DNA of 64,000 nt from Amia ocellicauda (GCF_036373705.1 NW_027102770.1:1-64000); one strand, 5' to 3'; shown: positions 10,698-20,479, counted from the stretch's first letter. A program made the numbers and translations. Notes: generated from the letters alone by a model not told the origin.

Positions 10698-11012
10698 CTA
10701 CATCATTGATTTTCCACAGTGCCAGCTGTGATAGCGGTGCTGATAGTGGCTTGGCGCCCCCACAACGTCCCCTACTGTAGTTTGAAAGGAGCCTGTAGCA
10801 TATAGGCTAACGCGGCACATAATTGTCTCCACGGTAAGAGGATGGTTGCGTGCAAATCTATTGTTCAATTTATCCTTCAGCAGGTGACACAATAACGATA
10901 TGCTGTGTCTATCAAACCGATAATGTCTTATTAAAAGGTGATCGGAAGGTCTAGAAAGTTCCGATGGATCTGAAAGTGTAGGGCTGGCATCTTCTTCCAC
11001 GCCTTCGGGCAT
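10698..11012 (-). pseudogene. PIF/Harbinger transposase (HARBI1-like) remnant
   Basis: The frame reads 'LLIRHYRFDRHSISLLCHLL', 'NHPLTVETIMCRVSLYATGS' and 'FQTTVGDVVG', which matches the N-terminal helical region of HARBI1-like nucleases (R-Y-R-F-x-R, H-x-L-T-V-E, F-A-T-G-S-F). The three catalytic acidic motifs are missing and the frame is lost just after 'VVGAP'. It lies between two palindromic arms and probably belonged to the same family (inference). Confidence 0.65.
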
Positions 11013-11476
11013 CGATGTCTGCCGTTTTAATTGTCATAATAGTCCACTTTCTCTTGTATAGATGGCGATATGGTGCTCATTCAATCCAATTGCGTCATGC
11101 GTGTGTGATATGTGATTAGTAATGAATGATTGACACTGGTTTCATTATGTTGTTGCATATCATCTCCGTGTTATATAGGCTGCTGTGTCTAGGATAAAGG
11201 CATAACGTTGGCCACCTGCTACTAGATAATTGATTGTTCAGATTATTCCATATTTTTCTAGAATATATACAGTGGGGGAAAAAAGTATTTGATCCCCTGC
11301 TGATTTTGTACGTTTGCCCACTGACAAAGAAATGATCAGTCTATGATTTTAATGGTAGGTGTATTTTAACAGTGAGAGACAGAATAACAACAAAAAAATC
11401 CAGAAAAACGCATTTCAAAAAAGTTATACATTGACTTGCATATTAATGAGGGAAATAAGTATTTGACCCCTTCGAC

Positions 11477-12049
11477 TTAGTACTTGGTGGCAAAACCCTT
11501 GTTGGCAATCACAGAGGTCAGACATTTCTTGTAGTTGGCCACCAGGTTTGCACACATCTCAGGAGGGATTTTGTCCCACTCCTCTTTGCAGATCCTCTCC
11601 AAGTCATTAAGGTTTCGAGGCTGTTTGGCAACTCGAACCTTCAGCTCCCTCCACAGATTTTCTATGGGATTAAGGTCTGGAGACTGGCTAGGCCACTCCA
11701 GGACCTTAATGTGCTTCTTCTTGAGCCACTCCTTTGTTGCCTTGGCTGTGTGTTTTGGGTTATTGTCATGCTGGAATACCCATCCACGACCCATTTTCAA
11801 TGCCCTGGCTGAGGGAAGGAGGTTCTCACCTAAGATTTGATGGTACATGGCCCTGTCCATCATCCCTTTGATGCGGTGCTGTTGTCCTGTCCCCTTAGCA
11901 GAAAAACACCACCAAAGCCTAATGTTTCCACCTCCATGTTTGACGGTGGGGATGGTGTTCTTGGGGTCATTCCTCCTCCTCCAAACACGGCGAGTTGAGT
12001 TGATGCCAAAGAGCTGGATTGTGGTCTCATCTGACCACAACACTTTCAC
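11477..12049 (-). pseudogene. Tc1 transposase, catalytic DDE part
   Basis: Catalytic residues lie in 'LWSDETT', '[11 protein letters not shown]' and '[10 protein letters not shown]'. The frame closes with 'ANKGFATKY', the usual C-terminus. All three acidic residues are present; only the junction with the N-terminal part is broken. Confidence 0.88.
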
Positions 12050-12069
12050 CCAGTTCTCCTCTGAATCAT

Positions 12070-12479
12070 TCAGATGATGGCAAACTTCAGACGGGCCTGT
12101 ACATGTGCTTTCTTGAGCAGGGGGGCCTTGCGGGCGCTGCAGGATTTCAGTCCTTCACGGCATAGTGTGTTACCAATTGTTTTCTTGGTGACTATGGTCC
12201 CAGCTGCCTTGAGATCATTAACAAGATCCTCCCATGTAGTTCTGGGCTGATTCCTCACCGTTCTCATGATCATTGAAACTCCACGAGGTGAGATCTGGCA
12301 TGGAGCCCCAGACTGAGGGAGACTGACAGTTATTTTGTGTTTCTTCCATTTGCGAATAATCACACCAACTGTTGTCACCTTCTCACCAAGCTGCTTGGCG
12401 ATGGTCTTGTAGCCCATTCCAGCCTTGTGTAGGTCTACAATCTTGTCCCTGACATCCTTGGACAGCTCTTTGGTCTTGG
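12070..12479 (-). pseudogene. Tc1 transposase, N-terminal DNA-binding part
   Basis: It starts '[20 protein letters not shown]', then a paired-like helix-turn-helix ('[19 protein letters not shown]') and a second DNA-binding segment ending '[12 protein letters not shown]'. It is joined by a frame change to the catalytic part. Confidence 0.85.
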
Positions 12480-12525
12480 CCATGGTGGAGAGTTTGGAAT
12501 CTGATTGATTGATTGAGTCTGTGGA

Positions 12526-12622
12526 CAGGTGTCTTTTATACAGGTAACAAACTGAGATTAGGAGCACTCCCTTTAAGAGAGTGCTCCTAATCTCAGCTCG
12601 TTACCTGTATAAAAGACACCTG
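12526..12622. repeat. Near-perfect hairpin inside the Tc1 element, upstream of the transposase
   Basis: The sequence from 'caggtgtcttttatacagg' to its inverse 'cctgtataaaagacacctg' forms arms of about 45 bases around a loop of about 6. Both arms contain a TATAAAAG-like motif. Confidence 0.8.
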
Positions 12623-12917
12623 GGAGCCAGAAATCTTGCTGATTGCTAGGGGATCAAATACTTATTTCCCTCATTAACATGCAAATCAATTTATAACTTT
12701 TTTGAAATGCGTTTTTCTGGATTTTTTTGTTGTTATTCTGTCTCTCACTGTTAAAATACACCTACCATTAAAATTATAGACTGATAATTTCTTTGTCAGT
12801 GGGCAAACATACAAAATCAGCAGGGGATCAAATACTTTTTTCCCTCACTGTATGTGATAAAGAGGTGTTTTTCACCCTTGCTTTAAGATGCATTACTATT
12901 TATGTACAGCACAATTA

Positions 12918-13097
12918 GGCTGGGATTAAATCTAAACTTTGACCCACCTGCTAATAGAAAACTACAGAACTGTACTCAGTTGCAGCTTCATTTTTAGTAA
13001 GATGCCATTTTCTTCTAATCATAAATGTAACCACTATGATGTACAGGTTTGTAGTTTGCTATTAGCGGGTGGGTCAAAGTTTTGATTTAATCCGGCC
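12918..13097. repeat. Harbinger-type palindromic arm, copy 3
   Basis: The arms 'ggctgggattaaatc' and 'gatttaatccggcc' close a 180-bp palindrome sharing its interior with copy 1 ('aactgtactcagttgc', 'ataaatgtaacc'). A TTA precedes the left end and occurs one base after the right end, which hints at a 3-bp target duplication typical of PIF/Harbinger. Confidence 0.6.
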
Positions 13098-13589
13098 GTT
13101 AGTCAGATATCAATTCGTTATTTTAACTTTTTTTATGAAGGTGACCTGCCTGGTATGACCTGAGTTATGGGGATAATGTTTCTATCTCTCACAAATTTAA
13201 TAAGACAACTTTCCTGGTGTGGTCAGATCTCATTACTTGCCCAAATGTGCCCTGTGTAAACTTGTTGATGACTGACTCTTGACATTGATGCTTCTGTATC
13301 AGACAATCAGTAAAATGTTGGTATACCTCAGAGAAAGTTTTTCCAGCCATTGTGGATTGTCAGCAAACCAGTGCTTTTTTCATGCTTTACAGCACAGTCT
13401 GGATGTAAATATATAATATTGACCACTGATGCCAACAATCACTCTGGGTCTTCCCACCCCAGATGAGACTATCAGTGGCTGAGAACATCCATGTAAGCAG
13501 CGAAGTGTGAAATTGTTTTTCAACCTGCTCATAATGGTACTATCCTCAGGTTTCCAAATAAAGAATAGGTGGAGCTGAAAATACTTTAG
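13098..13589. other. Interval with no recognised gene
   Basis: No tRNA, transposon end or long frame was recognised here on either strand. It lies downstream (minus strand) of the terminal exon at 13590-13900. Confidence 0.4.
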
Positions 13590-13900
13590 TCAAAACAGCG
13601 AAACACTGTTCATTGGGAGACATACAGGATGCGATCCAGGCCACAGTCCCAAGGCTTCTAATTCTGTCTTCATCCACACCTTCCACTCTTGAGAACATCT
13701 CCAACCCTTGATTCCTTTATCAAAACTAATTGTGTGAGGAGAAGCAAATGATGACACTTGTATGGAAGTAGGTGGTAGGGGTGTACCTTTAGGCAAAATA
13801 TATGAATAATTTTTAGTCCAGACCACAAAGCTTGCACAGTACACAACTATTTTCTGTAATGGTGCGCTGGCAATGGCACTCACAGTCACAGACTCTGTAC
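13590..13900 (-). CDS. Terminal exon of an unidentified multi-exon gene
   Basis: On the minus strand the acceptor TTTATGCAG ends at 13901 and opens a frame that reads 'TESVTVSAIASAPLQKIVVY', 'VVWTKNYSYILPKGTPLPPT' and ends 'PGSHPVCLPMNSVSLF' before a TGA. The phase joins cleanly to the donor of the exon at 14121-14191 (G|GT). I do not recognise the protein. No poly(A) signal was seen close by. It may be a member of a repeated gene family rather than a single-copy host gene. Confidence 0.45.
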
Positions 13901-14120
13901 CTGCATAAAATATAAAATATCAGTATCTTTTTATAGTGTTTAATTTTTTTCTAAACTGGTAATTATTTAGTGTAAAAGATTAAGAAAAATATGTATATAG
14001 TGACAGTACAGACAAAAACTTAGGTTTGTGAAACAACAAAAGCAATGAATTGTGTATTTGTATGCATGTGCACATAATGGTGATTTCAGTACACTTATCA
14101 ATGAAATGTAAATAGCATAC

Positions 14121-14191
14121 CTTGTGCTTGACCAGATGGAGCCACTTCTGACACCATTGATAACAGTGGTGATGTAGGCTTTACAGGTGGA
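14121..14191 (-). CDS. Internal exon of the same unidentified gene
   Basis: It is bounded by an ATAAG acceptor and a G|GTATGC donor on the minus strand. In the phase that agrees with both neighbours it encodes 'PPVKPTSPLLSMVSEVAPSG', a Pro/Ser-rich linker. Confidence 0.4.
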
Positions 14192-14283
14192 CTTATGTTT
14201 TAAAAACAAAGAAATGTTTCAAATGAAAGTTATGTTTATTAAGATTATGCAAGTAATACATATTTACAATCTGACTGGCATAC

Positions 14284-14339
14284 ATCCTTGTTGGTAGTGT
14301 CACCTCCAGGTGGTCTTGATACTGTAGAATTAGATCGTT
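14284..14339 (-). CDS. Internal exon of the same unidentified gene
   Basis: It is bounded by an ACATTCAG acceptor and a GAT|GTATGC donor on the minus strand. The phase-consistent reading is 'NDLILQYQDHLEVTLPTR', with a split codon shared with the next exon. Upstream continuity is interrupted by the Tc1 relic at 14617-15414. Confidence 0.35.
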
Positions 14340-14616
14340 CTGAATGTATTAAAAAAAGTTTATTCATATTCTTACTGTGAAGCAGATTAATTGTTAGTGT
14401 TAGTATTAGTATGGCAATAACAATATTCCATGTTTAAAGTTTTTATCTTTGGTTGTGCCACCTTATTCACTAATAAGATAATTTCTATGTGAAATGAACA
14501 TAGATAACTTGTTTCACTTTTGACTAGTTTCAAAATCAAAATAACATAATAAACGTTTACTTACAAGCTTGTGCAGTAAATTTAGATGGTGATATATCTA
14601 TCATTACCTTATCCAG

Positions 14617-15414
14617 GTATTCATGACCACTGACAGGTGAAGTGAATAACACTGATAATCTCGTTATCATGGCACCTGTCAGTGGGTGGGATATATTAGG
14701 CAGCAAGTGAACATTTTGTCCTCAAAGTTGATGTGTTAGAAGCAGGAAAAATGGGCAAGCGTAAGGATCTGAGTGACTTTGACATGGGCCAAATTGTGAT
14801 GGCTATACGACTGGGTCAGAGCATCTCCAAAACTGCAGCTCGGGTGTTCCCGGTTTGCAGTGGTCAGTATCTATCAAAAGTGGTCCTAGGAAGGAAAAGC
14901 AGTGAACCGGCGACAGGGTCATGGGTCGGCCAAGGCTCATTGATGCACGTGGGGAGTGAAGGCTGGCCCGTGTGGTCCGATCCAACAGAAAAAGTTAATG
15001 CTGGTTCTGATAGAAAGGTGTCGGAACACACAGTGCATCACAGTTTGTTGCGTATGGGGCTGCGTAGCCGCAGACTAGTCAGGGTGCCCATGCTGACCCC
15101 TGTCTACTGCCGAAAGTGCCTACAATGGGCACGTGAGCATCAGAACTGGACCACGGAGCAATGGAAAAAGGTGGCCTGGTCTGATGAATCACGAGTTCAG
15201 GGTGTTGACTAGGCCTCCAAATTCCCCAGATCTCAATCAAATCGAGCATCTGTGGTATGTGCTGGACAAACAAATCTGATCCATGGAGGCCCCACCTCGC
15301 AACTTACTGGACTTACAGGAGTCCATGCCTCGACAGGTCAGGGCTGTTTTGGTGGAAAAAGGGGGACCTACACAATATTAGGCAGGTGGTCATAATGTTA
15401 TGGCTGATTGGTGT
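14617..15414 (+). mobile_element. Internally deleted Tc1-like relic
   Basis: The plus strand carries the start of a transposase ('[20 protein letters not shown]', preceded by 'MLEA') with frame damage, up to '[13 protein letters not shown]' at about 15190, where the first catalytic Asp lies. The sequence then jumps directly to 'PNSPDLNQIEHLWYVLDKQ', so the block with the second Asp is missing. The right end 'tggctgattggtgtata' matches the usual terminus of this family; the left terminal repeat is not intact. It lies within the minus-strand gene at 13590-15899, between its upstream exon and the exon at 14284. Confidence 0.8.
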
Positions 15415-15503
15415 ATATCTAGTAAATAGAAAATATTTAAGTATTTAATTTTTGTTTTTAACTTCATGACATTCGTTACTACTTGAAGTAGTGAAGTAAT
15501 TAC

Positions 15504-15899
15504 ATGCCTGGTTCTTGTGGGGGAGGCACAGACACTGTTGAGGGAACAGAAACAGCCCGAGGGGGCACAGACACCATCGAGGGAACAGAAACAGCCCCAA
15601 GTAGCACAGACACTGTTGAGGTAGCTCTAGAAAAAAGATCCCTTTTCCTCTGCAAGTAACTTTGTAGCTTATGCATTTTTGTCCCCGGTACACATTTTCT
15701 GCTGAGAATAAATGCAGCATAACCATCGGCTTCGCTTTATCGAAATCTCTCTCCAGGTGTCTTCAGCGCGCACCCCAAATCCAACAAGATTGTCATCTTC
15801 AGATTTCTCAGGTCCCATTGGCACATCTTTCTTGTGCGTTTCAAATTTCAGAAGATCCTCAATTTTGTTGTGGCTCAGTGCATAATCAATGAATGACAT
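15504..15899 (-). pseudogene. Upstream exon of the unidentified gene, with frame break and VSVP repeats
   Basis: A minus-strand frame from 15899 reads 'MSFIDYALSHNKIEDLLKFE', 'THKKDVPMGPEKSEDDNLVG' and 'FGVRAEDTWREI'. Coding sense then continues in another frame as 'GYAAFILSRKCVPGTKMHKL' and a repetitive 'STVSVLLGAVSVPSMVSVPP' tail, so one frame change near 15740 is likely. The tail is encoded by 21-base-type repeats ('ggcacagacac', 'gagggaacagaaacagcc'). I recognise the look of a fish multicopy gene but cannot name it. It ends near a GTAATT donor. Confidence 0.4.
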
Positions 15900-16034
15900 T
15901 AAACTGTCCTTACTGTGTCCTTGTGAAGAAGGAAACCTTTAGCTGTTTCCTCCTGTACATTTGTGATCAGGTACATGGTGTAACCGACATCATTTTCCAG
16001 AAGCCATCTGAATGATTTCCCCTAATATCAGCCA

Positions 16035-16136
16035 AAGTCGGCGCAGTTGGTCTTTGAGACCGTTTTGGATCACGTGCGGAACAGACCAGGGAGGCGCCAA
16101 CCATGACTCATTTCAAAAAGGGCAAAAGGAGCACTG
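16035..16136 (-). repeat. 3' flank of the inverted tRNA-Leu unit, left part
   Basis: 'cacgtgcggaacagaccaggg' and 'aggcgccaaccatgactcat' match, in inverse orientation, the sequence 3' of tRNA-Leu at 51413-51490. It is separated from its tRNA-Leu (19009-19091) by the LINE at 16137-18992. Confidence 0.6.
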
Positions 16137-17070
16137 TTTTTATTGTTTGAGTATTTTACATTACGAAAATTAAACATACAAAGTTTTAATACTCATGATT
16201 AAAAACTGTTTTTAAAAAACAATTCTAAAATCATTTCTGAAACTTTTAAAATCCTTAAAAGTTTTAAACAGAACAAGTGAATTCAAAAGTGTGTTCAATA
16301 TCAAAACAATTTGTATTAAATATGGCAAACTGCCAAAATAGCTATAATGAAAAAAAAAACATCTGATGTGTTGTTTTAAAACGGTAAATGCATTAGACAA
16401 AATAAAGAACAAAACATGTTTCTAAAGCAATACAAAACAGTCTAATACATCTTTTTCTAATTTTAAAAACAGTCAGCACATCAGACAAACCATAAACATA
16501 AAAAAAAACTCAAAACCCTGTGATTTAAAACCATTTAAAACAAAGACCATAATCAGTCTTTATAAAATTAAAATCAACAATCCTGCAGAGGAGGCCCTCA
16601 CAGTCCTGATAGAGATGTTCTTTCTATGCTTCCCAGTGCTGATGCTCCACTCCGGACCGGTTCCTGTCTCTGCTGTGCTAACTCCTCTCCGCAGGCCATG
16701 GTTGCCTCGCCGGCATCCTCAATCTGTGTGGATGGTGCCTAGGCGCTGGCGCCTCGGCTCCTCACAGACCTGCAGAGAGAGAGAGAGACAGAGAACCAGT
16801 CTGGGTGCACATGGGAAGATTCACTCACGTCTGTACTCCTGAGACCAGCGTGTCAAGTCGGACTCTGCTCCTGAGGAGCAGCCCTGAGGTGGGGGCCCAA
16901 GGACCCCTGGACCAGACTTATTAGGAGGAGGAGTGCCTTTTACCCCCCCCCTCACCACCTTTGATCTTCTTAACAAGAGGGATGGGGTAGTTGGGGTATC
17001 TCTTCCCCTCTCTCTTCCTCTCCTTTGGCTGTCTGGCCAACTCCTCCTCTGTCATGGAGGCTTTGGCCCC

Positions 17071-17208
17071 TAACATCGAATCCTGGGTGGGGCAGTGCAG
17101 TTGTACCCTTGAGCAAGGTACTTCACTTAGATTGCACCAGTAAAATGCCCAGCTGTATAAATGGGTACAAATGTAAGTCGCCCTGGATAAGATTGTCAGC
17201 TAAATGAC

Positions 17209-17258
<50 letters not shown>
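17071..17258 (+). mobile_element. SINE fragment with (AAT)n tail
   Basis: 'gtacccttgagcaaggtact' and 'aagtcgccctggataag' are hallmarks of a common fish tRNA-derived SINE. The 3' end is an (ATA)n tail of about 50 bases. The tRNA-like head is missing or unrecognisable. It is inserted in the LINE ORF1 region. Confidence 0.7.
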
Positions 17259-17259
<1 letters not shown>

Positions 17260-18001
17260 CAGGGACCCCTGGGTGAGACCGTGGCCCTGCCGCTCCTCTA
17301 TCCCCCTTCTCCGAGGTGGCTAGAGGAGGCACCCTTCTGTGCTGGCGGTTTCGACACCTGTGTGCGCCGATATTCCTGTCCTTTGCCTTTCTTTCTATAC
17401 GAGCCAGCACCTGATCTAATTCACCCTCCAGCTACAACGGTTCCAGGGCTTTCTTTCTCACCTGCCTGTCGCAGCTGGAGGGAGGGCTGGCTCTCTTCTG
17501 CAAGACGGTCTCACCTACACTATCTTTCGACCCGGTTCCCGAGGCTCTGCTCTCCACTCTCACACATGGAGGAGCGGTGGGTCTGGTTTTCTTTTCAGTG
17601 GTTTTCAGGGGGCTGGTCCACCAAGGCAGGGCCCGATGTTCCGTTTTTGCTGGAGGAGGGAGTGGAACTTCTGCTTCGGCTCCAGCGAGGGGTGGGCCGG
17701 GGGGAGCTCGACTATCTTGGGCTGCCTCCAGAGAGGAGACATTATTTCTCCTCTCTGTCCACCACTTTTCTCTTTTTATTGCTCACCTTCACCCAACCCC
17801 CCCCTTCTGACTGTTAGCCCTTTCTCTTAAGTGGTTCCTTTGGGGTAGGGGGAGGTTCTGGAGCCAGGTCATATATCTGTTCTTCTTCTCCCTCTCCCTC
17901 CTCCTCCCGCGCCGGGCCTCCCTCATGTTCCGGCTCAGGGTCCAGAATGGAATCGTGAGAAGGGAGACCCAACTCTATTTGTGTACGACTGGAGGCAGTT
18001 C

Positions 18002-18539
18002 TTATAGATATGGCCCCCCACAGCTGCAGAGGTAGTAGAGTAACTTTTCTCTGCAGGCGTGTGTCTGGTGACCTCCTCTACACTTACACGTGCACTGGGC
18101 AACAACGGGGTCTCGGCCCTGACACCGCCTGCAGAGTTTTGGCATCCCGTCATAGTAGACCAGCCCCCTAGCTTCTCTGATCTGTATAGTATTGGGGAGG
18201 TGGCAGACCTTCTCTGGATTCTCCACGCTCCGCCTCAATCGAATCCGGCACTGCCACATTCCCCCCACACACCGTCCACATCCAACATCCAACTATTCGA
18301 GTGGAGAGCTCACTGAACCTCTCAAGCCAGATCTTCACGTCCTTGCCTGAGACCATCTCACAGAAAAATTGCACAGTCACTATTCTATAGCAAATATCCG
18401 ACAGGATTATCATCGCAAAACCCGCCAGCTCCCTGTATTTCTCCCTTCTATACACGCTGTAGCACTCCTCTAGCAAATCATGGTTGACAAAGCTTACCTC
18501 GAAGAAGTCTTTGTCTTTATGCGGCAGCTTCACCAGCAA
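18002..18539 (-). pseudogene. LINE ORF1 (Tx1-like) with zinc-knuckle region, decayed
   Basis: The first frame (18168-18539) gives 'LLEECYSVYRREKYRELAGF' and 'YRIVTVQFFCEMVSGKDVKIW'. The second (18002-18292) gives 'KVCHLPNTIQIREARGLVYY' and the Cys-rich 'LCRRCQ...QCTCKCRGGHQ'. A frame change near 18290 joins them. ORF1 proteins of this type bind element RNA; this copy cannot make a full protein. Confidence 0.65.
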
Positions 18540-19008
18540 AGCCCATACCTTTTTGCAGGACCTCCCTGCTGAACTGGAGTCTTGACATCCGCTTGTCTCC
18601 TAAACTAAACAAAGGAACAGAAAACTAGAGGTAGGTCTCCTGCTGGTGGTGGAGGTTCCAGTGGATTGATGTCAGTGAAAAGGTCTGACTGGAGTCACTG
18701 CTCCAGTGGGCTGCGCTGCTTCCCGCTGAGACCTGGTCCTGGTATCCCGTGGGGTGCTGCCTTCATGAAGCCTGCTCTTCGGTCCCACTGGTCCAGGCAG
18801 GACCTTCAGATGGTTCATCCTCAGCTGGGCCTCCCTCGCACCGGAACAGGAACACCGCTGGATCAGGAACTCCAAAGGATTCTGGGTCGCCGCCACACTG
18901 CCTCTGCTGAAAAAAAAAAGACAAATGCCAATCTCTGCAAAGTCTACTCCATGTCCTCCTTCAGGTGGTGAAGAGAAACCCAATTCCAAGATAAAGGAGC
19001 ACTGGCTA

Positions 19009-19091
19009 TGTCAAAAGCAGGAATCAAACCCATGCCTCTAGGGGAAACTACAACCTAACCACAGCACCTTCGACCACTTGGCCATCCTGAC
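19009..19091 (-). tRNA. tRNA-Leu(TAG)-like, probably pseudogene
   Basis: The 83-nt fold has acceptor GTCAGGA/TTTTGAC (two G-T wobbles), a long variable arm and an anticodon loop GTTAGGT giving TAG. The T-loop is TTTGATT (C56 to T) and the T-stem has a mismatch. Its 3' flank is broken by the LINE at 18992. It belongs to an inverted copy of the Asp/Leu unit seen at 51082-51412. Confidence 0.6.
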
Positions 19092-19203
19092 CACCCGGGA
19101 GGGTGCTAGCAAAATGAGTAGCAGTCAAGGACTGCCTTCCGGAGCTTGAGCTGACTGAAGGACACTCACAATGTGGAATAAAGCAGGCAGGGGAGGCAGC
19201 GAT

Positions 19204-19281
19204 GCTGCCCTCAACTTTTAGAACTGGAAAAAGACGTGGCGGAAGATATGGGGGCTGCAAGGGCAGCTCCTCATTAGAATA
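19204..19281. repeat. Target-site duplication, left copy (78 bp)
   Basis: Matches 19876-19953 at 77 of 78 positions ('gacgtgg' here, 'gacatgg' there). It contains the 5' flank and first 14 bases of tRNA-Asp. Confidence 0.8.
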
Positions 19282-19875
19282 CTATTTTATTGTATTTAGT
19301 ATTTTACATTTACATAAAAACAATTCAATTTTTTAATACTTATGATTAAAATCTTTAAAAATCAATTCTTAAAATCACTTAAAAAAAATTATTATCTTTG
19401 TGATTTTAACGAAAAACAAAACAATTAACTTAAAATAAACGTGCACAAAACAACAAAACAAACGTGATTAAAGCAAAACTGCTCACCAACATAAAAGTCA
19501 AATACATTGAAAATAACTGAAAATGCATTGGACAAAATAAAAAAAACAATTAAAAAGGTAAAAATAAAAAACAAACAAAAAAGGTCCAATGCATTTAAAA
19601 TTAAATCCAAAACAGTCAATGTATTTGACAAAAGAATATAACAAAACTAAACCAAAAAACCCCTAAAACAATTAGTGGTTTAAAAACAACTAAATCTTTA
19701 AAAACAATTAAGATTCATTTTTAAAATCGTTTTAAAAACAATCATCCATAAATTAATTAAAAGATCTTGGACTCGGGCTCCAGCAGGGGGAACTGACCGT
19801 CCCCGGAGGTGGGTCCCATCATGGGATCCTGAGCTCCCCCAGATCTTGTATGTGCCAGTTCTTATAGGCTTATAG
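19282..19875 (-). mobile_element. 594-bp Tx1-like LINE 3' fragment inserted in a tRNA-Asp gene, 78-bp target duplication
   Basis: The segment 19204-19281 is repeated at 19876-19953 with a single difference, so the DNA between them is an insertion. On the minus strand the insert begins with what looks like an ORF2 C-terminal end (about 19760-19875, Pro/Ser-rich, ending 'PSPRSFN') and then an AT-rich tail. A 5'-truncated LINE is the simplest reading. The cut lies 14 bases into a tRNA-Asp. Confidence 0.65.
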
Positions 19876-19953
19876 GCTGCCCTCAACTTTTAGAACTGGA
19901 AAAAGACATGGCGGAAGATATGGGGGCTGCAAGGGCAGCTCCTCATTAGAATA
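19876..19953. repeat. Target-site duplication, right copy (78 bp)
   Basis: Second copy of the 78-bp duplication; it continues directly into the rest of the tRNA-Asp at 19954. Confidence 0.8.
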
Positions 19954-20011
19954 GCGTTGAGTATCCCTGCCTGTCATGCGGGAGACTGGGGTTTGATTTC
20001 CCGATAGCAGG
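19940..20011 (+). pseudogene. tRNA-Asp(GTC) pseudogene
   Basis: 'tcctcattagaatagcg' and 'cctgcctgtcatgcggg' follow the vertebrate tRNA-Asp, with anticodon GTC in loop CTGTCAT. The acceptor 3' strand (ATAGCAG) no longer pairs with TCCTCAT, and the T-loop is TTTGATT. Confidence 0.65.
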
Positions 20012-20281
20012 CTCCTTCTCTGGTTTTGCTTCCCCCACCTAGGGGGGGAAGCCTACACAAAGGACTTGGGAACAAGAAAGAAATGTCACCCCAATGACCA
20101 GAGAAAGGAGGAAGAGCAAGAGCAACACAATAATTCCAATAGATTCCAATCTCTATATGTAGATTTATATATTATAAAGTCATAGAGCGAGAGAGAGAGA
20201 TTGCAAAAAAATGTGTGAGAGAAACAGATTTTACGAATGGGGGCCAACAAGCCTTAGGGGGGCTGGCACTATTCTTTGGCG

Positions 20282-20340
20282 TCATAGTCAGCAGGATTCA
20301 AACCTGCACGGGGAGACTTCAATGGATAACTAGTCCATAG
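20282..20340 (-). pseudogene. 3' half of a tRNA-Ser-like gene
   Basis: The minus strand from about 20340 matches the anticodon stem, long variable arm and T-arm of tRNA-Ser ('tatggactag', 'gtgcaggtttgaatcctgc'). The anticodon loop CTAGTTA would read AGT, and the D-arm side is replaced by unrelated DNA. Confidence 0.5.
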
Positions 20341-20479
20341 CGGGGGATGTGGAGAAGCAGGTGTATCCCGATGAGGAAGGGACAGGGAGCAGATCGCTTT
20401 ACAGATCAAGAAGGATATAGGATTAAAAGCGTCTGCTAAACCTACTTAAAATGATGGACGGGGGTGCTTGACTTATTTT

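Larger units (their letters stand above)
11270..12850 (-). mobile_element. Tc1-like transposon (DD34E), full length, one main frame break
   Basis: It is flanked by TA on both sides (11268-11269, 12851-12852). The ends 'cagtgggggaaaaaagtat' and 'acttttttccctcactg' are inverted, and the terminal repeats continue for about 180 bases. The transposase lies on the minus strand in two frames (12070-12479 and 11477-12049), separated by a short deletion near 12076. The second frame carries 'WSDETTIQ', '[12 protein letters not shown]' and '[10 protein letters not shown]', with 34 residues between the second Asp and the Glu. The family is a common, low-divergence fish Tc1 type. Confidence 0.9.
16137..18992 (-). 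mobile_element. Tx1-like LINE insertion, 5'-truncated, with 12-bp target duplication
   Basis: The word AAAGGAGCACTG occurs at 16125-16136 and again at 18993-19004, flanking the insertion. The minus strand encodes an ORF1-type protein: 'MLVKLPHKDKDFFEVSFVNH' at 18539, then 'MPKLCRRCQGRDPVVAQC' and further Cys/His-rich coding that looks like decayed CCHC zinc knuckles, then a low-complexity Pro/Glu region down to about 17280. The AT-rich segment at 16137-16560 resembles that at 19282-19760 and is probably the LINE's untranslated region. A SINE sits at 17071-17258. ORF2 is missing between ORF1 and the tail, so the copy is internally deleted or rearranged. Clade call is by ORF1 style and is moderate. 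Confidence 0.65.

Noticed and set aside
16615-17817. Several plus-strand frames of 60 to 178 codons, Pro/Ser/Leu-rich
   Set aside because: They lie antisense to the LINE ORF1 region and inherit openness from its GC-rich, repetitive composition.
20400-20445. 'ggattaaaagcgtctgctaa' as a SINE tail
   Set aside because: Only about 15 bases resemble the SINE end and no head or poly-A/ATA tail follows.
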